The translations under genes and the position numbers were made by a program. The notes under the pieces are model-generated. The model saw nothing but the letters and a program-made list of their open reading frames with translations. It did not search any database and was not told the origin of the DNA. Positions 63,022 to 64,000 of a stretch of DNA of 64,000 bases are shown here, piece by piece. The number at the start of each line of letters is the position of its first letter. Position 1 is the first letter of the stretch. The DNA comes from Candidatus Hydrogenedens sp. Lineage in GTDB: Bacteria; Hydrogenedentota; Hydrogenedentia; Hydrogenedentales; JAEUWI01. The DNA lies in the NCBI GenBank assembly GCA_016125095.1, contig WGMK01000014.1:1-64000 (forward strand), given 5' to 3'.

Positions 63022-64000
63022 CTACAAGGCCGACGGACGCAGCGGGAATTTGTCGAACAGTTTCATGGCCTCGGCATGCGTGCCCACGCCCTCGGTGCAG
63101 GTGGCATCGGCCATGCAGAGCGTTGCCGCCGCCGTGCCGAAGCGCAGGCCTTCCTCCATGTCCCAGCCCTCGTGAATGCCCACCAGCACGCCCGCGCAGA
63201 AGGCATCGCCCGCGCCCGCGCCGCCCTGGATATAGCCCTCGGGCAGCTGGAACGAGGGATGAAAATACTCCTTGCCCGCGCGGGTGAGCGCGTAGGCGCC
63301 CAGGCTCATGTGCACCACCACCACCTCGCTCTCGCCCATGTCGAGCAGCGTGCGGGCCGAATCGCGCAGCGCCTGCGCGTCCAGCTTGTCGTCTTTCAGA
63401 ATCGCGTGGCCGGTCGTCTGGCCCGCCTCGAATTCATTCAGGATGGCGTAGTCGGTGTACTTGAGCGCCGGGGGCACCAGCCGCTTGAAGCGCTCGGAGA
63501 ATTCCGACACGGTGTCGAAGGAAGTCTTGATGCCCTCGGCCTGCAGGTGGTGCAGAATCTTCGCGGCCACCGTGCCGAATTCCGGCTCCTCCTGGTCGAT
63601 GCCGTCCATCAGCAGCAGGTAGCCCACATGCGCGATGCGCGACTTGATGCCGCTATAGGGCACATTGTCCGCGTTCATCAGGTTGTTCGCGCCGCGCGAA
63701 TGGAAGAACGTGCGCTTGCCGTTCGACTGCACCGTCATCACTTCCGTGTACGAAGTCGGCGCGTCGTCGGTCATCTTCAGGTGCGTGCAATCCACGCCCA
63801 GGCTGGTGCACAGCTCGATGATGCTGCGTCCGTCGTCGTCGTTCCCCACAAAGCCCACGGCCTCGAGCGGAATGCCGACCTCGTACTTCGCGACGTCCAC
63901 CACGAGGTTGTGCGCCAGGCCGCCGGGGCTGAAATGCTCCGTCGCCACGTTCGCCAGCGTTTCCTGCTGCGGCCACACGTCGATCATTCGAACGTGGTCC
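63022..64000 (-). CDS. PfkB family carbohydrate kinase (5' truncated by window edge)
   Basis: At least 325 residues; the frame is open through the window end with DHVRMIDVWPQQ, the N-terminal motif region of the family, so the true start is beyond 64000. Ribokinase-fold motifs: PGGLAHNLVVDVAKYEVGIP (substrate glycine motif), GFVGNDDDGRSII, and the anion-hole/base motif GGAGAGDAFCAGVLVGIHEG with catalytic Asp. It phosphorylates a sugar or nucleoside; which one is not evident. It may act with the DUF1080 protein in sugar catabolism. Confidence 0.9.
   Translation of the reverse strand, partial: DHVRMIDVWPQQETLANVATEHFSPGGLAHNLVVDVAKYEVGIPLEAVGFVGNDDDGRSIIELCTSLGVDCTHLKMTDDAPTSYTEVMTVQSNGKRTFFHSRGANNLMNADNVPYSGIKSRIAHVGYLLLMDGIDQEEPEFGTVAAKILHHLQAEGIKTSFDTVSEFSERFKRLVPPALKYTDYAILNEFEAGQTTGHAILKDDKLDAQALRDSARTLLDMGESEVVVVHMSLGAYALTRAGKEYFHPSFQLPEGYIQGGAGAGDAFCAGVLVGIHEGWDMEEGLRFGTAAATLCMADATCTEGVGTHAEAMKLFDKFPLRPSAL

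Overview
The window is GC-rich, densely coded chromosomal DNA from a flagellated, Gram-negative-type bacterium (flagellin/FlaG, RND-TolC efflux, lipoprotein, c-type haem protein, menaquinone synthesis). Several exported proteins carry acidic EGEGEG or TEGT linkers followed by a paired dockerin-like tail. I associate that style with Candidatus Hydrogenedentota; this is an inference, since no rRNA or marker phylogeny is present here.

Layout. 1-9.6 kb: flagellin 3' end and FlaG, thiS-thiE downstream of a Tat-type Gfo/Idh oxidoreductase, rarA, an Rrf2 regulator divergent from a 934-aa membrane protein, and an aldehyde dehydrogenase. 9.6-10.25 kb: a YdeI/OmdA-like protein. 10.36-15.86 kb: a 5.5-kb integrative element in the 3' end of a tRNA(CAT) gene. 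It is bounded by 29-bp direct repeats and carries a tyrosine integrase, an AlpA-like HTH protein, a small RHH-like protein, two membrane proteins of unknown role, and a strongly folded candidate RNA. 16-22 kb: HEAT lipoprotein, TPR glycosyltransferase, methyltransferase and a propeller/di-haem surface protein. 22.1-27.2 kb: the menaquinone genes menF-menD-menH-menB, interrupted by a palindromic repeat. 27.3-33.3 kb: BLUF photoreceptor, ppc, SGNH hydrolase and a sugar nucleotidylyltransferase. 33.3-33.8 kb: an intergenic cluster of hairpin repeats. 33.8-38.8 kb: mutY, apaG, a G1P-dehydrogenase-like enzyme and three hypotheticals. 39-45.5 kb: a one-module NRPS (C-A-PCP-TE), a MOP flippase and an EEP hydrolase. 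45.7-50.9 kb: two dockerin-like-tailed exported proteins flanking a diguanylate cyclase. 50.9-55.1 kb: acs, trmO and a propeller-redoxin fusion. 55.2-61.4 kb: a complete RND efflux operon. 61.4-62.25 kb: a second hairpin-repeat cluster. 62.25-64 kb: a DUF1080 protein and a PfkB kinase running off the window.

Most unusual feature. The element's attachment core lies inside the integrase reading frame. In the integrated state the integrase ends four codons past the core, in tRNA-derived sequence (420 aa). In the excised circle the same frame would continue into an open frame now stranded at the other end of the element (10392-10692), giving a predicted 515-aa protein with a different C-terminal domain. 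The same 3' part of the gene also holds the hairpin that appears to terminate the host tRNA on the opposite strand. Integration therefore should swap the integrase tail, which could bias the direction of recombination. The second item is the folded segment 12157-12313, with nested stems, a GNRA hairpin and a terminator that competes with the outer stem.
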